A stretch of DNA of 64,000 bases from assembly GCA_910578275.1 (NCBI GenBank), contig CAJTPR010000001.1, forward strand, positions 328,928-392,927, read 5' to 3'. Numbering within the stretch: position 1 is the first letter of the stretch; each line of letters begins with the position of its first letter. Origin of the DNA: an uncultured Bacteroidales bacterium. GTDB taxonomy: Bacteria > Bacteroidota > Bacteroidia > Bacteroidales > P3. A program made the translations under genes and the position numbers. Shown in pieces: positions 63,129 through 64,000 of this stretch. The notes beneath the pieces are model-generated. The model searched no databases. It was not told the DNA's origin and was given only the letters and a program-made list of their open reading frames with translations.

Positions 63129-63145
63129 TAAGTTTTACAATCTTA

Positions 63146-63153
63146 CAAAGGTA
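63146..63153 (-). promoter_or_regulatory. Candidate -7 promoter element of the lipoprotein gene
   Basis: CAAAGGTA reads TACCTTTG on the minus strand (exact TAnnTTTG), 18 nt before the ATG at 63128. Confidence 0.5.
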
Positions 63154-63163
63154 ACTAAATTAA

Positions 63164-64000
63164 TCAAATCCCGATCAGCACAAGGGACGCCCCGCCGATG
63201 TGTATGGCATCATCGGTCCCGTGCCGCAGCCGTATCCGGAAGGAGCCATTTCCGATATTGCCGTCAAAGAAGGCGGGAGCGGCGGATTGTCCTGTGACAA
63301 TCGGAATGATATGGGAATACCTGCTTTGCGTGGTCCGCACCTGCACGTATTTTCCATCGTTATTCTTGTATTCAAGCGAAACCGACACGCCCGGCGTGGT
63401 TTTCTCTTCTCCTTTGGTGACGACACCACCATTCACCCCGAACGTGCAGGCGTAGATGACCTTGGGGCTTCCGCTAAAAAGGTCGAGGTTCCCCTTGTCC
63501 GTCTTGGACATGAGCCCCGGCTTGGCGGTGGTGGCGTTGGCGATGAAAAGGCCGTGCTTGTGGTCGCCCCGCGCCACGGTATCCGAACTGCCCACCCAAT
63601 TGTTGTACGCGCCGCTGTTGCAGGCACCCGTCTGGTAATACCCCTCGGTGTTGGCGGGTTGGCTGATACTTCCGCCTACCGTGGCGTAGGCCGGATTGAC
63701 CTGCGCCCCGGCGGCGATCCCCTCCAGCTTCGTCTTGTCGGCGGCGCTCATCAGCCCCGCCGCGCTCCGGCTGGCCGGCGTGTCGGGGATCCGCACCGTC
63801 CGGGTGGTCAGCGAGACATGCCCGTTGCCGTCCCGCGAGGGCTGCGACAGGCTGAACGTGCTCCCGAATCCGGGCGTCTGGTTCGACGCCGGATAGCCCG
63901 TCGCCGGCCCATAGGCCGGGTGCACGTAGCGGTTGGCGCCCGCCTCGATCCCCTCCAGCTTGCCCTTCAGGGCGTCGGTGAAGTCGTTGCCCGAAAGGCC
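63164..64000 (-). CDS. Phage tail-fibre-like protein, 3' part
   Basis: The frame runs from the stop at 63164 through the right edge, giving about 278 visible residues with the N-terminus outside. It has two copies of the collar-type segment common in phage tail fibres: DALKGKLEGIEAGANRYVHP and ADKTKLEGIAAGAQVNPAYA, then GYYQTGACNSGAYNNWVGSSD and a beta-rich end (SFRIRLRHGTDDAIHIGG). This is a receptor-binding or structural fibre; it may belong to a prophage, a tailocin or a domesticated adhesin extending past the window. Confidence 0.75.
   Translation of the reverse strand, partial: GLSGNDFTDALKGKLEGIEAGANRYVHPAYGPATGYPASNQTPGFGSTFSLSQPSRDGNGHVSLTTRTVRIPDTPASRSAAGLMSAADKTKLEGIAAGAQVNPAYATVGGSISQPANTEGYYQTGACNSGAYNNWVGSSDTVARGDHKHGLFIANATTAKPGLMSKTDKGNLDLFSGSPKVIYACTFGVNGGVVTKGEEKTTPGVSVSLEYKNNDGKYVQVRTTQSRYSHIIPIVTGQSAAPAFFDGNIGNGSFRIRLRHGTDDAIHIGGASLVLIGI

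Overview
The window reads as a contiguous piece of a Bacteroidales (phylum Bacteroidota) chromosome, moderately GC-rich. Several things point there: type IX secretion (T9SS) parts and cargo (a PorV homologue, a PorE-like OmpA/propeller protein, proteins with C-terminal T9SS sorting domains), repeated matches to the Bacteroidota promoter (TTTG about 20 nt before TAnnTTTG), lineage genes such as the DUF5103, IPExxxVDY and phosphotransferase-RapZ proteins, RNase Y behind zapA, and a 6S RNA in between. The family cannot be fixed from sequence reading alone.

Layout. 1-8.9 kb: the end of dnaK (+), then on the minus strand rimP-nusA-infB and tilS with an EFR1-type flavodoxin/ferredoxin protein. 9-12 kb: an AT-richer variable patch with a truncated secreted ORF, an outer-membrane barrel, a broken second copy of the 3' end of the neighbouring RapZ-like gene, a T9SS cargo protein and a C25-peptidase fragment. 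12-24 kb: phosphotransferase-RapZ fusion, DUF5103 protein and nucleoside-gate transporter (-), a large transglutaminase-like lipoprotein (+), then a minus-strand run of a secreted unknown, Na/Pi cotransporter, nitroreductase, alpha-L-fucosidase and CutC. 24-28.5 kb: ettA and a compact GNAT / IbrA-like / IbrB-like cassette. 28.5-31.4 kb: zapB-like, zapA, 6S RNA, rny and a thioesterase. 31.4-38.7 kb: the dnaA locus (possible origin) with an RsmI-like methyltransferase, rarA, sufE, a polyprenyl diphosphate synthase, a small helical protein and a UbiB-family kinase.

38.7-56.3 kb is mostly minus strand: thyA, an MBL hydrolase, then a run of PPi-type phosphofructokinase, TPR protein, PorE-like protein, S9 peptidase, cobalamin adenosyltransferase and a small lipoprotein; further on come two outer-membrane barrels, a T9SS-exported nuclease, gpsA and an M49-like zinc peptidase. 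56.7-61.3 kb (+): an adenosylcobalamin-dependent ribonucleotide reductase, porV and ispF. The last 2.7 kb holds a small unknown protein, a hairpin-rich stretch with a perfect 34-bp palindrome, a lipoprotein and the 3' part of a phage-tail-fibre-like gene that runs off the window.

Connections: the cobalamin adenosyltransferase can supply the cofactor of the class II reductase; dnaA and the reductase share the same DnaA-box-like 9-mer upstream; PorV and the PorE-like protein would serve export of the CTD-bearing nuclease and the cargo protein near 11 kb. The most noteworthy items are the GNAT-IbrA-IbrB cassette, the recombination scar at 10.3-12.0 kb, the 6S RNA, a terminator-like leader in front of rimP-nusA-infB, and the palindrome region near 62.1 kb. 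No rRNA, tRNA, CRISPR array or insertion sequence was recognised.
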